From assembly GCA_026982255.1 (NCBI GenBank), contig JALSHL010000198.1, positions 1 through 15,143 of the forward strand: a stretch of 15,143 nt of DNA. Direction: 5' to 3'. Every line of letters starts with the position of its first letter. Position 1 is the first letter of the stretch. This stretch comes from Paracoccaceae bacterium (lineage in GTDB: Bacteria > Pseudomonadota > Alphaproteobacteria > Rhodobacterales > Rhodobacteraceae). The position numbers and the translations under genes were made by a program. Below are positions 1-6,358 of this stretch, one piece after another. The notes below the pieces were generated by a model. That model was given only the letters and a program-made list of their open reading frames with translations. It did no database searches and was not told where the DNA came from.

Positions 1-208
1 CCATGGCCCGCAACAACACCTCGTCGCGCGCCGGTTCGGACCAGTCGAAGGTATAGGCCGGCATCACCTCCGGCTCCGCCCCGCAAAGGCTGCGCCAGAT
101 ACCCCGCACCAGCCCCAGACAATCGGCCCCCGCCCCGCGACAACTGGCCTGATGCTCGTAAGGCGTGCCGATCCAGCGCCGCGCCTCTGCCACCACATCG
201 GCGCGCAT
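1..208 (-). CDS. GTA cell-wall peptidase, NlpC/P60 family (orfg14-like), 5' part only
   Basis: This is the first 69 codons of a gene that continues beyond the left edge, so the 3' end is missing. The translated start reads MRADVVAEARRWIGTPYEHQ, followed by a GAGADCLGLVRG block. That is the N-terminal half of an NlpC/P60 (CHAP-like) cysteine peptidase, with C30 as the expected nucleophile; the catalytic His must lie outside the window. In RcGTA the g14 product is a tail-tip peptidase thought to cut peptidoglycan during DNA delivery. The ATG at 206-208 shares one base with the g13 stop (TGATG), which indicates translational coupling. The family call is strong; the particle role is inferred from position after g13. 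Confidence 0.9.
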   Translation of the reverse strand, partial: MRADVVAEARRWIGTPYEHQASCRGAGADCLGLVRGIWRSLCGAEPEVMPAYTFDWSEPARDEVLLRAM

Positions 209-1044
209 CACCCGTTCCCGAACAGGCTGCCACCATCATGGCGCTGTCCCGAAACCGGATAGGCCGTTATCCGGTCCTCGCCCGGAATATGGGGAAAGCC
301 GCGAAAATTCACGAAATTGCCGAACTTCACCCGACAGCTCTCCGCCCGCTTGTCACAACCGGCCACGACCGACACCGGATCGCCAACAGCAAACGGCGTG
401 CGCAGCTCCCCGAAAAACGTCAACACCCGCCGCGCGCCGTCAAGCGCATCCGCCTTCACCAGCGAATCGCTCCCGTCTGGCCATCGCAACACCCCGTTCT
501 CGAACCACTTTTTCGCAAATCCGGCCAGCCCGTCCAGCACCACACGCTGCCTTGTGCATTCCACCACCGTGCCCGCGGCCGTAAACGCGGCCGCATCCAC
601 ACCACACACCGCATCCCCGAAAATCCGGTCGCAATTGCGCAGATAGCTCCGCCCCGACGGCACATTCAACGCCTCCGACACCCCGCGCAATTCCGCCTCG
701 AACCCCAGCGCCCCGCGCCGGATCTCGCCAATCGTGCCACGAAACACCAGCCGACGCCGCGCCACATCCTGCCAGTCAACGATCCAGTGCCACACCTCGG
801 CCCCGTCGAACTTCCCACCCAGAATATCCGCCTCCGACAACCCCGCATCCGACAGCGCCCCGACCGCCTGCGCATTGTCCACACTCAAACCGGCCGAGAC
901 CTCGACCACCGAGGCATCCAGCCCGCTACCGGCCCGGAACACCGCCCCGTCAAACGCCAGATCGCGGTCATGATCGGTAAAACCGAACGCCACCCCGTCC
1001 CGCCGCACGACCCGCCAGCACCGGCACTGCGTCGTCACACTCAT
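208..1044 (-). CDS. GTA tail hub protein, DUF2163 / phage BR0599-type (orfg13-like)
   Basis: A 278-residue protein matching the DUF2163 plus C-terminal BR0599 arrangement of the GTA hub, which sits below the tail tube and links distal tail, peptidase and the large g15 protein. Visible hallmarks are an N-terminal FGFTDHDRDL block (about 20-29), a CDRIFGDAVCGVD block (138-150) and the C-terminal CDKRAESCRVKFGN..NFRGFPHIPG block (230-255). The four cysteines C138, C147, C230 and C237 have spacings X8 and X6, the same pattern as the iron-sulfur ligands of the lambda tail-tip protein L as I recall it, so a [4Fe-4S] cluster is likely. The ATG overlaps the g12 stop by four bases (ATGA), and the stop overlaps the g14 start. 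The gene is full length and intact. Confidence 0.92.
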   Translation of the reverse strand: MSVTTQCRCWRVVRRDGVAFGFTDHDRDLAFDGAVFRAGSGLDASVVEVSAGLSVDNAQAVGALSDAGLSEADILGGKFDGAEVWHWIVDWQDVARRRLVFRGTIGEIRRGALGFEAELRGVSEALNVPSGRSYLRNCDRIFGDAVCGVDAAAFTAAGTVVECTRQRVVLDGLAGFAKKWFENGVLRWPDGSDSLVKADALDGARRVLTFFGELRTPFAVGDPVSVVAGCDKRAESCRVKFGNFVNFRGFPHIPGEDRITAYPVSGQRHDGGSLFGNG

Positions 1045-1673
1045 ACCCGCACCTCCACCACCGGAACCGAGGGGATCTCCCCCGCCGAAAACCCGCCGGC
1101 CGACACCGAAATCCGGTCGGTGTCGAAACGCACCGGCACATCGAACTCGAATCCGGCCGTCACCACGGCCCCGTCCGGCGGCGGCGCGGCAAACGTCACC
1201 ATTCCCGTCGCATAGTCCACATCGAAATCCGTCCCGATCACCTGCGCATCCCCCGAAACCGCCACCAGAACCGTATCCGCTACCGGCTTGCGAATATCGC
1301 GAATCTGCTCGCCAACGCCCGAACGATAGGCCTTCACTAACTGGAACGCCTGCCGCCGGTCATCCCCGACCCCCAGCACCTGATCGGAATTCTGCACCTT
1401 TTCCGACGGCAAACAGGATTTGAAATCCGCCCAGTCCTTCCAGCGAAAACCATAGAGCTGCCCCGCCCGTGCCTCGAAAAACCCGATCACCGCCGCCAGA
1501 TCGTCGAGCGAGCGCATCCCCACCCCCGCATCATAGCGCCGCCGCGCCTGCGCCCAGGGGGCATTGCGCTCCTCGTATCCGTTCGACAGCGTCACAATAT
1601 CCGTGCGCCGCTCCGGCCCGCCGCTCGAGCCGACGGACACACTGGCCGGAAACCTGACCTCGTGAAAATCCAT
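1041..1673 (-). CDS. GTA distal tail protein, DUF2460 family (orfg12-like)
   Basis: A 210-residue protein of the DUF2460 family, the distal tail (Dit-like) ring in RcGTA. Typical blocks are FHEVRFP at the N-terminus, ERRTDIVTLSNGYEERNAPW (about 21-40), and the region FFEARAGQLYGFRWKDWADFKS (about 65-86), which is the family signature. The open frame extends upstream to 1787, but I chose the ATG at 1671-1673 because an AGAGGAGGAG ribosome-binding sequence lies just ahead of it and the family homology begins there; the upstream extension would run through a palindromic repeat. It follows a 155-base gap after g11, the largest gap in the GTA tail module apart from g2/g3, and overlaps g13 by four bases. 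Confidence 0.92.
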   Translation of the reverse strand: MDFHEVRFPASVSVGSSGGPERRTDIVTLSNGYEERNAPWAQARRRYDAGVGMRSLDDLAAVIGFFEARAGQLYGFRWKDWADFKSCLPSEKVQNSDQVLGVGDDRRQAFQLVKAYRSGVGEQIRDIRKPVADTVLVAVSGDAQVIGTDFDVDYATGMVTFAAPPPDGAVVTAGFEFDVPVRFDTDRISVSAGGFSAGEIPSVPVVEVRV

Positions 1674-1716
1674 ATTCTCCTCCTCTGAAGTCCCCACACA
1701 CCAACCGGCCACGCCT

Positions 1717-1736
1717 CCACTAAACCGGTTTAATGG
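1717..1736. repeat. Intergenic palindrome, copy 1 (g11/g12 gap, one substitution)
   Basis: The sequence is CCACTAAACCGGTTTAATGG, one base different from the perfect palindrome in copies 2, 4 and 5 (A for G at 1733). Flanking T1716/A1737 extend the pairing. It lies 43 bases upstream of the g12 start codon. With copy 2 it forms a longer inverted repeat. Function is unknown. Confidence 0.95.
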
Positions 1737-1793
1737 ATGTGAAGCCACGCCCGTTAACCACTGCAACCACCTGAAACCGCAACACAAACCATT

Positions 1794-1813
1794 CCACTAA
1801 ACCGGTTTAGTGG
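1794..1813. repeat. Intergenic palindrome, copy 2 (g11/g12 gap, perfect)
   Basis: Perfect 20-bp palindrome CCACTAAACCGGTTTAGTGG, extended to 22 bp by T1793/A1814. It starts 15 bases after the g11 stop codon. Its left flank ATT is shared with copy 5 and, in mirror image, with copy 4, so the conserved unit is longer than the palindrome. A GTTAACC heptamer follows six bases to the right (1820-1826). Confidence 0.97.
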
Positions 1814-1828
1814 AGGCGCGTTAACCCT

Positions 1829-2479
1829 TCAGTAATTCCTCTGCCCGCGCGAAATCGCCCGCCCGATCCCCGCCGCGATCTGGCTGCGGGACCGCTCGAA
1901 ACCGGCCACATCCGGCGTCGTGATATGCATCGTCACATTGACCACGCTCCCGCCGCTGCCGCGTACGCCCAGCTTGCCGTCGGCCCCGCGCGCCAGCGGC
2001 ATGATCGCCTCCGGTCCCGCCTCGCCCATCAACCCGATACCGCCGCGCATGGGAAAATTCACCGGCCCGTCCACGACGCCCCCCTGTGCGAAAGCCTGCA
2101 CCGAACCGCCCGAGATCACCCCGCCGTTTTCAAAGGCCAGCATCCCGGAAACCAGCGACCCGATCCCGTTGCCGATCGCATCCGTCACCGGCGTAATCGC
2201 TTGGTTGAAGGCCGCATCGGCCATCGACCTCGCCAGATTGCCCAGAACATCGGTCAGATTGGCCCCGTCAATCACCAGATCGCCAATCGCCGCCTTCAAT
2301 CCGGAACTCAGCGACCGCCCCAGCCCGCGCGCCTCGTCACCCGCCGCCGCAACCGCAACCCTCATCCCCTCCAGCTCCTGCTGAAAGGCCACCGTCGCCG
2401 CCTGCGTCCCGCCGAGGCTCCCCTCCAGATCGCCCAGCAACCCGTCGAGATTGTCCAGATCCGTCTCGATATCCGCCAT
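1829..2479 (-). CDS. GTA tail tape measure protein (orfg11-like), short
   Basis: A 216-residue protein with a helical, glycine/alanine-rich N-terminus (LDNLDGLLGDLEGSLGG, about 8-24), a hydrophobic middle (LVIDGANLTDVLGNLARSMADAAF, about 67-90) and the C-terminal GLMGEAGPEAIMPL motif typical of phage tape measure proteins. The tape measure sets tail length and is threaded through the tube; a protein this short fits the short tails of GTAs. I chose the ATG at 2477-2479, one base past the g10.1 stop, instead of the longer frame reaching 2527, because the GGGGAATAGA ribosome-binding stretch precedes it and the extension only overlaps g10.1. The 155-base gap that follows holds two palindromes. 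Confidence 0.9.
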   Translation of the reverse strand: MADIETDLDNLDGLLGDLEGSLGGTQAATVAFQQELEGMRVAVAAAGDEARGLGRSLSSGLKAAIGDLVIDGANLTDVLGNLARSMADAAFNQAITPVTDAIGNGIGSLVSGMLAFENGGVISGGSVQAFAQGGVVDGPVNFPMRGGIGLMGEAGPEAIMPLARGADGKLGVRGSGGSVVNVTMHITTPDVAGFERSRSQIAAGIGRAISRGQRNY

Positions 2480-2480
2480 T

Positions 2481-2663
2481 CTATTCCCCTTCGTCAGGAT
2501 AAAGCGCCGCCAGCCCGTCCAGCACATTCCGGCTCATCGGCGCCCGCATATCCAGCCCCGCCATCAACAACAATTCCGCCGGGGTCAGGGCCCAGAACAC
2601 CTCCGGCGACAGCCGCAACCGCACAAGGCCCAGCCGCATCAGCCCTGCCCAGTCCACCTTCAT
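2481..2663 (-). CDS. GTA tail assembly chaperone (orfg10.1-like)
   Basis: A 60-residue protein with the pattern LGLVRLRLSPEVFWALTPAE, characteristic of the small phage tail proteins of the TIGR02216 / Phage_TAC_6 type. It begins with ATG at 2661-2663, overlapping the g10 stop by four bases (ATGA), and ends one base before g11. Position between tail tube and tape measure matches the paired tail-assembly chaperones that coat the tape measure during tube polymerisation and are not kept in the particle. In many siphophages the two chaperones are joined by a ribosomal frameshift; here they are separate genes coupled by overlap, as in RcGTA. Confidence 0.85.
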   Translation of the reverse strand: MKVDWAGLMRLGLVRLRLSPEVFWALTPAELLLMAGLDMRAPMSRNVLDGLAALYPDEGE

Positions 2664-2971
2664 TCCGGCACGCTGAACGTCACCTTCAGCAACCGGCCCG
2701 CCGCCTGCGCCGCCACCACCGGCCCGCCGACATCCATCCCCGCCAGATCCGCAACCGAAATATCCAGCCCGCCACCGCGCAGCCCTGCCCAGAGCAGCGC
2801 CAGCAAGTCACGCGCCGAAAACGCCCCGCTTTCAAACCGCTGCACCAGTTCCATCAGGCTCCCGCTCTCCAGCTCCGCCTCCAGTTCAGCCAGCGCCCCG
2901 AGGGTCAGCCGCATCACCCGCGCCCGCCCCTCCAGCACCAGCTCCACCTCGCCGCGATACGGGTTGCCCAT
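2660..2971 (-). CDS. GTA family tail assembly chaperone (orfg10-like, Phage_TAC_11 type)
   Basis: A 103-residue protein beginning MGNPYRGEVELVLEGRARV. The N.YRGEVE start, followed by the LTLGALAELEAELESGSL helix and the WAGLRGGG segment, fits the 'gene transfer agent family protein' group, which I regard as a tail assembly chaperone. The ATG at 2969-2971 shares one base with the g9 stop (TGATG). A GTG three bases earlier (2972-2974) gives an alternative start with one more residue. There is no strong ribosome-binding site, so expression probably depends on coupling to g9. The stop overlaps the g10.1 start by four bases. Confidence 0.87.
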   Translation of the reverse strand: MGNPYRGEVELVLEGRARVMRLTLGALAELEAELESGSLMELVQRFESGAFSARDLLALLWAGLRGGGLDISVADLAGMDVGGPVVAAQAAGRLLKVTFSVPE

Positions 2972-3384
2972 CACAGCGCCGTAAACGCCAGCGCACCGGC
3001 CGAGGCCAGCGACAGCTCGTAAGCCGCCTCGCCGTCATGCTTGCCGGAATACTCCAGCGCCGTGATCTGGAATGGCCCCTGAATCACACCGAAATCGGGA
3101 ATGATCACCTGGAAATCCGGCACGACCCCGTCAAAAAATATCTGCCGCGCCCGCTCGTCGGTATAATCATCGCGAAATACCCCCGAACCGCTGATCGCGG
3201 CCGAGCGCACCCCCGCCCCGCCCAGCAACTCGCGCCAGCCACCGGCGCTGTCCAGACTGGTCACATCTACCGTCTCGGCGTTGAAGCTGATCCGGCTGGC
3301 TCGCAGCCCCGCGACGGTCTGGAAAGTGCCGCTGCCGTCCATGTCGATCTTGATCAGCAGATCCTTGCCTTTTTGCGCTACCAT
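2971..3384 (-). CDS. GTA major tail (tube) protein (orfg9-like, TP901-1 family)
   Basis: A 137-residue protein that polymerises into the tail tube in RcGTA. Signatures of the TP901-1 major tail family are the N-terminal KGKDLLIKIDMDGSGTFQTVAGLRASRISFN (about 5-36), the VDVTSLDSAGGWRELLGGAGVRS segment (39-61) and the C-terminal GPFQITALEYSGKHDGEAAYELSLASAG block. The start ATG at 3382-3384 has an AGGGA site eight bases upstream, stronger than at most other junctions and fitting for an abundant structural protein. It lies 15 bases after g8 and overlaps g10 at its stop. Length and motifs are complete. Confidence 0.93.
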   Translation of the reverse strand: MVAQKGKDLLIKIDMDGSGTFQTVAGLRASRISFNAETVDVTSLDSAGGWRELLGGAGVRSAAISGSGVFRDDYTDERARQIFFDGVVPDFQVIIPDFGVIQGPFQITALEYSGKHDGEAAYELSLASAGALAFTAL

Positions 3385-3399
3385 TTTGAAATCCCTCGC

Positions 3400-3819
3400 T
3401 TAAACATTTTCCACCACGGCCCGAAACCGCATCTCGATGCGGCGCAACTCCGGCGCCACCCCCCGTTTCGCCCGCGCCTTGACGAAGCGCAGCGACACCA
3501 GCGCCCCGCCCGCCAGCAGCAGATTCGCATCCACCAGCACAGCGGAAACCGCCGCCGCCACCGCCTTGGCCGCGGCAAAGCCGCTGGCCGTCGAATGCAC
3601 GCTGACATCGAAATCATGCACCGCCCCGCTGGAGGTCGCCGTATCGAAGGGCTTCACCACCTCCTCGCCCAGCGTCACGAATTCCCCGGCCGGCAGAGTG
3701 CCGCCGCCTGGCAAGGGCGCATCGAAAATCTCGTTCCCGACCAGCCCCGCCAGCACCGGATCCGCCACCAGCGCGCCGTAAACCGCGCCCTGCAATTCTC
3801 CCGACAACGCCAAACTCAT
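3400..3819 (-). CDS. GTA tail terminator, DUF3168 family (orfg8-like)
   Basis: A 139-residue protein of the DUF3168 family; in RcGTA the g8 product caps the head-proximal end of the tail tube. The N-terminal LSGELQGAVYGALVADPVLAGLVG helix, the YITLGEE-like segment here written FVTLGEEVVKPFD, and the HDFDVSVHS..GFAAAKAVAAAVSAVL stretch are typical. The ATG at 3817-3819 overlaps the g7 stop by four bases (ATGA), with AAGGA and GAGGAGGG upstream; a longer frame reaching 3843 adds only eight residues inside g7. It ends 15 bases before the g9 start. Confidence 0.9.
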   Translation of the reverse strand: MSLALSGELQGAVYGALVADPVLAGLVGNEIFDAPLPGGGTLPAGEFVTLGEEVVKPFDTATSSGAVHDFDVSVHSTASGFAAAKAVAAAVSAVLVDANLLLAGGALVSLRFVKARAKRGVAPELRRIEMRFRAVVENV

Positions 3820-4148
3820 TCCTTGCCCTCCTCGGCCCAGCACTCCAGCCAGCGCCCGCCGGCATCGAATTCCGAGACCGCCAGAATCGCATAGACCCGC
3901 GCCCCCTCGCGAAAGCGCTGGTCCGGCTGCGGCCGCCTGCCCGAGCCTTCCGGCGCCGCCCGCACCACAATCCTGTGCCGCACTTTCGAGACATCCCGCG
4001 CCCCGACCACCGCCTCGCGCCCGGATCGCGCGTCAACGCTGGCCCAGTGCGAGCCCAGAACCTGCCAGCTCACGGAAAACCCGCCCTTGCCGTCGGGCAC
4101 ATTCACCCGTTCCTCCAGCAACAGTCGCCGCGTCAAACGCACCTGCAT
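3816..4148 (-). CDS. GTA head closure / stopper protein, head-tail adaptor family (orfg7-like)
   Basis: A 110-residue protein starting MQVRLTRRLLLEERVNVPDG. The pattern of an N-terminal strand ending in L..ER....D..GG....W, then WASVDARSGREAVVGARDVSKVRHRIVVR, matches the SPP1 gp16-like head-tail adaptor family that closes the portal channel after packaging. The open frame extends to 4304, but the ATG at 4146-4148 is preceded by GGGGGG and shares one base with the g6 stop (TGATG), and family homology begins there. Its stop overlaps the g8 start by four bases. Confidence 0.88.
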   Translation of the reverse strand: MQVRLTRRLLLEERVNVPDGKGGFSVSWQVLGSHWASVDARSGREAVVGARDVSKVRHRIVVRAAPEGSGRRPQPDQRFREGARVYAILAVSEFDAGGRWLECWAEEGKE

Positions 4149-4732
4149 CACCGCCCCCCCAACCGGATCGCCCGATGGGAATCCAGCAAGGCCATGACTC
4201 CGAAAGGCATCCCGTTCACCCGCCCCTCGCCATCGCGGTTCTCGTAATAGCTCGCCGCCAGCAACAACATCGCCTGGCGCAGATCGGCGGGCACCTTCGC
4301 CCATGTCCCGAATCCGGCCTCGAACCCGATCACCACCGAACCGTCGCGCGGAATGACCGGCAACAAGGCCCCCGTCGCCACCAGCCTCGGGCGCACCGCA
4401 TCGACCTCCAGCCGGTAGGCGGCCGTATCGACAACCGTGCCCGCCCCGTTTGCGTCAAACAGCGTCACATCGGTGATCGCGCTCACCGGCGCCACTGGCA
4501 GCCCCTGCACGCGGCTCCCGAACCAGCGGGTCAGCCGCCAGCCGAATTTCCGCGTCAACAACACCTTGCCGATCCGCGCCTCGACCGCCGCCATGGCGGA
4601 ACGCAAATACAGTTCCAGCACCGCATCCTCCGACCCGTCATCGGCGAACCCCGAGCCGAGCTTCAGATGCTCCGCAAATGCCCGTATCGGCAACTTCGCC
4701 ACCGTCGGCGTGGTCAGTTCTTCCAAAATCAT
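4148..4732 (-). CDS. GTA head-tail connector / adaptor protein (orfg6-like, phage gp6 type)
   Basis: A 194-residue protein starting MILEELTTPTVAKLPIRAFA. The N-terminal EHLKLGSGFADDGSEDAVLELYLRSAMAAVEARIGK region is the helical core of the phage gp6-like / phiE125 gp8 connector family, whose ring docks beneath the portal. A block near the middle (FGSRVQGLPVAPVSAITDVTLFD) carries the LP..PV..I..V signature. I take the ATG at 4730-4732, which overlaps the preceding stop by four bases and has AAGGGGAAG upstream; a GTG at 4738 would add two residues. The C-terminal segment (LRQAMLLLAASYYENRDGEG) is also typical. The stop shares one base with the g7 start. Confidence 0.9.
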   Translation of the reverse strand: MILEELTTPTVAKLPIRAFAEHLKLGSGFADDGSEDAVLELYLRSAMAAVEARIGKVLLTRKFGWRLTRWFGSRVQGLPVAPVSAITDVTLFDANGAGTVVDTAAYRLEVDAVRPRLVATGALLPVIPRDGSVVIGFEAGFGTWAKVPADLRQAMLLLAASYYENRDGEGRVNGMPFGVMALLDSHRAIRLGGR

Positions 4733-5034
4733 GTGCACTTCCCCTTTGCCACCCGAAACAGGATCACGCGTTCCAGTTCGCGCCCCGCCGTGGTCTCCAC
4801 CTTGCTGGCAACCATATAGACCCGCCCGGGCACCCCGCCGCGAAACCGCGCCCGCGTGCAGGTCCCGTCCACCTCCTGCGCCACCACGCGCAGCTCGCCA
4901 GCGGCATCCTCCACCGGCCGTATCGTCCAGCCGAGGTCATCCATAACCCTCTCGTATCGTTGCAAATACCCGCGGTTCCAGTCCACGGTCAGTTCCATCT
5001 CCACATCCGGGTCTTTCACAAAATATCCGCTCAT
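4729..5034 (-). CDS. Phage-type small structural protein, fiber-tail adaptor-like; extra gene between capsid and g6
   Basis: A 101-residue soluble protein reading MSGYFVKDPDVEMELTVDWN near its start, then LGWTIRP, and a GGVPGRVYMVASKVETTAGRELERVILFRV C-terminus. The KDPD...VDW..GYL...... W.I.P pattern and the final T..GR...R.. strands resemble small proteins found near capsid and connector genes of many tailed phages, often labelled fiber-tail adaptor; that is recognition by eye and moderately sure. The ATG at 5032-5034 has a strong GGGGAGG site seven bases upstream, and its TGA overlaps the g6 start by four bases, so it is clearly part of the operon. The R. capsulatus GTA order as I know it passes straight from capsid to g6, so this looks like an additional or lineage-specific GTA gene. 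Confidence 0.8.
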   Translation of the reverse strand: MSGYFVKDPDVEMELTVDWNRGYLQRYERVMDDLGWTIRPVEDAAGELRVVAQEVDGTCTRARFRGGVPGRVYMVASKVETTAGRELERVILFRVAKGKCT

Positions 5035-5070
5035 CGGCGAACCTCCCCTCGAATAAACAGGCCCCCCGCA

Positions 5071-5082
5071 CCGCTCGAGCGG
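5071..5082. repeat. 12-bp perfect palindrome in the capsid/adaptor gap
   Basis: CCGCTCGAGCGG lies in the 121-base gap between the capsid stop and the 101-aa gene, 36 bases upstream of that gene's start. It could form a short hairpin in the mRNA or be an incidental GC-rich palindrome. No function is evident. Confidence 0.6.
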
Positions 5083-5109
5083 AGGAGTAGCAGCAAGCTG
5101 GACAATGCA

Positions 5110-5143
5110 GGGGGCCGACCTGCCCCGTCAGGGACAGGCCCCC
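5110..5143 (-). other. Strong hairpin just downstream of the capsid gene (candidate mRNA 3'-end or processing structure)
   Basis: Twelve bases after the capsid stop, the arms GGGGGCC (5110-5116) and GGCCCCC (5137-5143) are perfectly complementary. Inside them TGCCCC (5121-5126) and GGGACA (5131-5136) pair around a GTCA loop, with one wobble pair in one RNA orientation. The two stems are separated by a four-base one-sided bulge. No run of T follows on the minus strand, so it is not a classical intrinsic terminator. It may protect or define the 3' end of a capsid-rich transcript, or weaken read-through to g6 and beyond. That role is inferred. Confidence 0.55.
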
Positions 5144-5155
5144 TCGCAAACCGCC

Positions 5156-6343
5156 TTAGGTCAGCGAGAATTTCAGGAGCTTGATCGCCGCAAAATCGCT
5201 CACATCGCCACCGATACGTTTGGTGGCATAGAACAGCACATGCGGCTTGGCGCTGAACGGGTCGCGCAGGATGCGCAGGTCGGGGCGCTCGGCAATGGTG
5301 TAACCGGCGGTGAAATCGCCAAAGGCAATCGCCGTGGCGCCGATACCGATATCGGGCATGTCCTCGGCAATCAGCACCGGATAGCCCATCAGGCGCGCCG
5401 GCTCGCCCGCCGCCAGCCCGTCGGACCACAGGAAACGCCCGTCCGCATCCTTCATCTTGCGCACCGCACCGGCCGTCTTGGAGTTCATCACGAAGGTCGC
5501 ATTGGCGCGATACTGCGCCCCCAGCGCATAGACCAGATCGACAATCGCATCCGCCGGCGCATTGGTGTTGAAATCGCCGTCATTACCGGTGGGCACATAC
5601 CCCAGATTGCCCCAGCTCCAGTTGGCATCGGCCACCGCCGGATAGTTCAGGAACCCCGTCGGCTTGTCCACACCGTCACCGGAAATGAAGGCCAGCCCCT
5701 CGGAACGGGCAAACTTGTCGGCCACACGCGCCGCCAGCCAGCCCTCGACATCGAAGGCCGCATCATCCAGCAAACGCTGCGAGGCCTTGGGCAGGGCCGA
5801 CAACTCGTGCAGCGGAATGGAAATACGCTCCAGCTGCGGCGTGCCCGTCTCCAGCTGCGCCGAGGTCTCGCTGGCCCAGCCCGCACCGATATCCGTAGTG
5901 TCCACCAGCACGTCATAGGCTGTGGATTCCACCTGCACCACATTGGCAATCGCCCGCACCGAGGCCGCCCCGCGCAGCACGCCGGAAATCTGCTCCGCCG
6001 TCTGCGGATCGACCAGATAGCCGCCATCGGCCGCCACCGCCGTGGACAGCGCCTTTTCCTCGACAGCCAGCCCGCGCAAGGCATCGTCATCGCCCGAACG
6101 CAGATAGGCGGCAAAGGCTTTCTTGTGCGGGATTTCCACTTCGGCAACAGCCGAAAGCGCCGGACGCGCCGGTGCCAGTGATTTACGGTCATACATGTTC
6201 AAACGTTCTTCCTGTTCTTTGAGTTTCGATTTGATTTCACTCTGAAAGGCACTGAATTCACTCAGAAACCCCTGCATGGCCGCCTTTACTTCGCCCACAG
6301 GTCTTTCTCCCGACAAACGGGTTTTCTGTTCCTTGACACCCAT
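5156..6343 (-). CDS. GTA major capsid protein, HK97 fold (orfg5-like)
   Basis: A 395-residue HK97-type major capsid protein. Residues about 15-55 are charged and helical (coiled-coil-like FLSEFSAFQSEIKSKLKEQEERL), the expected scaffolding delta domain removed by the g4 protease; mature capsid should start near residues 55-75. Then follow the DGGYLVDPQTAEQI segment (106-119), the WASETSAQLETGTPQLERI E-loop region, and the C-terminal GYPVLIAEDMPDI and FGDFTAGYTIAERPDLRILRDPFS blocks typical of the family. The ATG at 6341-6343 has AGGGA upstream and lies 15 bases after g4. A strong hairpin follows the stop. All parts of the fold are present. Confidence 0.95.
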   Translation of the reverse strand: MGVKEQKTRLSGERPVGEVKAAMQGFLSEFSAFQSEIKSKLKEQEERLNMYDRKSLAPARPALSAVAEVEIPHKKAFAAYLRSGDDDALRGLAVEEKALSTAVAADGGYLVDPQTAEQISGVLRGAASVRAIANVVQVESTAYDVLVDTTDIGAGWASETSAQLETGTPQLERISIPLHELSALPKASQRLLDDAAFDVEGWLAARVADKFARSEGLAFISGDGVDKPTGFLNYPAVADANWSWGNLGYVPTGNDGDFNTNAPADAIVDLVYALGAQYRANATFVMNSKTAGAVRKMKDADGRFLWSDGLAAGEPARLMGYPVLIAEDMPDIGIGATAIAFGDFTAGYTIAERPDLRILRDPFSAKPHVLFYATKRIGGDVSDFAAIKLLKFSLT

Positions 6344-6358
6344 AATTTTCCCTATGTG

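Noticed and set aside
238..3022. Long plus-strand frames opposite g10-g13 (325 and 365 codons)
   Set aside because: Antisense shadows of recognised GTA tail genes, with biased composition and no motifs.
5031..5429. 132-codon minus-strand frame overlapping the capsid C-terminus
   Set aside because: It reads the capsid gene out of frame, while the capsid frame has clear HK97 family sequence to its stop.
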